NCBI GenBank assembly: GCA_021773335.1
Contig: JAJFKG010000016.1
Coordinates: 62,001-126,000 of the forward strand
Reading direction: 5' to 3'
Length of the DNA stretch: 64,000 nt
DNA from: Gammaproteobacteria bacterium
GTDB taxonomy: Bacteria > Pseudomonadota > Gammaproteobacteria > JAJFKG01
Part shown: in pieces, positions 63,718 to 64,000 of the stretch
Layout: the number at the start of each line of letters is the position of its first letter
Position numbering within the stretch: the first letter of the stretch is position 1
Position numbers and translations under genes: made by a program
The notes under the pieces: generated by a model
The model's input: only the letters and a program-made list of their open reading frames with translations
What the model was told of the DNA's origin: nothing
The model's database searches: none

Positions 63718-63762
63718 GTTGACACAATGTCAACTATAGTGCGGCGGTGACAAATTGTCAAC
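63718..63762 (-). promoter_or_regulatory. Consensus promoter and two palindromic operators for the second higBA
   Basis: On the minus strand TTGACA (63756-63761), a 17-bp spacer and TATAGT (63733-63738) form a near-consensus sigma-70 promoter. GTTGACA-CAA-TGTCAAC (63718-63734, perfect) overlaps the start site and the core TGACA-AAT-TGTCA (63748-63760) overlaps the -35. Repression by the antitoxin is the natural reading. Start near 63726 gives a 25-nt leader. Confidence 0.85.
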
Positions 63763-64000
63763 AAAATAATGTTACGCATAGACAAACATTAGACTCTCAA
63801 AAAGACTCATTTGAATACGATAAGTTAAGTATCCCTGCCAAGGACACCTATTTTTCATGCTAAATGGTGTTTTAAAACTCCAAATTTCGCCAAACATACC
63901 TAAATTATAGCTAGTTGGCGTTTTTTAACTGGATAATTTCACCAAACATGCGTAAAATTAGGTATATTTGGCGCTAGCGAGGTGTTTCTTGAACGCTATC
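63763..64000. repeat. Imperfect direct and inverted repeats up to the window end
   Basis: AATTTCGCCAAACAT (63883-) recurs as AATTTCACCAAACAT 52 bp later (63935-). GCCAAACATACC (from 63889) is inverted as GGTATATTTGGC (from 63961), 11 of 12 positions. No gene is visible. This could be the edge of a mobile element or recombination-type site that continues outside the window. Confidence 0.5.

Noticed and set aside
1..64000. tRNA, rRNA, CRISPR arrays, complete insertion sequences or prophage
   Set aside because: Scanned by eye on both strands; no cloverleaf, regular spaced direct repeats, transposase or phage structural gene was recognised. A tRNAscan or Infernal run would be needed to be sure.

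Overview
The window is chromosomal DNA from an AT-rich gammaproteobacterium. Core gene clusters point to this class: amgK-murU-rpe-trpEGDC, divergent from lptD-surA-rsmA; ftsY-ftsE-ftsX followed by a YdiJ-type FAD/Fe-S oxidase; an M16 pair-rsmD-FUSC-FUSC-rpiA operon; and queF convergent with rpoH. Gene content and codon use look most like Legionellales/Coxiellaceae relatives. That placement is inference and was not tested by any search.

Layout. 1-1408: 5' part of a multiheme cytochrome c gene (minus strand), cut by the window edge. 1713-2201: folA. 2396-11908: a single 3170-residue non-ribosomal peptide synthetase, A-T-C-A-T-C-A-T-R, ending in a reductase and predicted to release a tripeptide aldehyde with threonine in the middle. 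12085-15556: a terminator, a YheS-type ABC-F protein, a decayed M23 peptidase fragment and an AAA ATPase preceded by two near-identical palindromes. 15733-20854: an OPT-family transporter followed by an ABC permease and ATPase, apparently one operon. 21216-24240: tkt-gap. 24296-29328: a class II amidotransferase, a PadR regulator, a REP-like palindromic element, and an aldehyde dehydrogenase next to an acetolactate-synthase-like enzyme. 29504-32140: a promoter, a TlpA-like lipoprotein, acyP, queF, and convergent rpoH with an exact CIRCE element (HrcA operator) upstream. 32342-45235: ydiJ-like, ftsXEY, the M16/rsmD/FUSC/rpiA operon and a small LuxR-type regulator. 45421-51718: amgK-murU-rpe-trpE-trpG-trpD-trpC on the minus strand. 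51916-57463: lptD-surA-rsmA; lptD is split between two frames at an 11-A tract. 57743-60019: a chromosomal TraI_2-like protein and an alpha/beta hydrolase. 60147-64000: accessory-looking DNA with two HigBA-type toxin-antitoxin pairs, a cysteine-rich regulator divergent from an MFS transporter with a 38-bp dyad between them, and repeats running up to the window end.

How the parts work together. Most of the window is housekeeping: envelope assembly (LptD, SurA, AmgK/MurU recycling, FtsEX), carbon metabolism (Tkt, GAPDH, Rpe, RpiA), tryptophan and queuosine synthesis, and heat-shock control. The points most worth follow-up are the stand-alone tripeptide-aldehyde NRPS, the HrcA operator in front of rpoH, the lptD frame break at a slippery A-tract, the TraI-like gene with a degenerate HD motif, and the regulatory palindromes of the AAA ATPase, the HigBA modules and the SufR-like regulator. 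No rRNA, tRNA, CRISPR array or complete insertion sequence was recognised.
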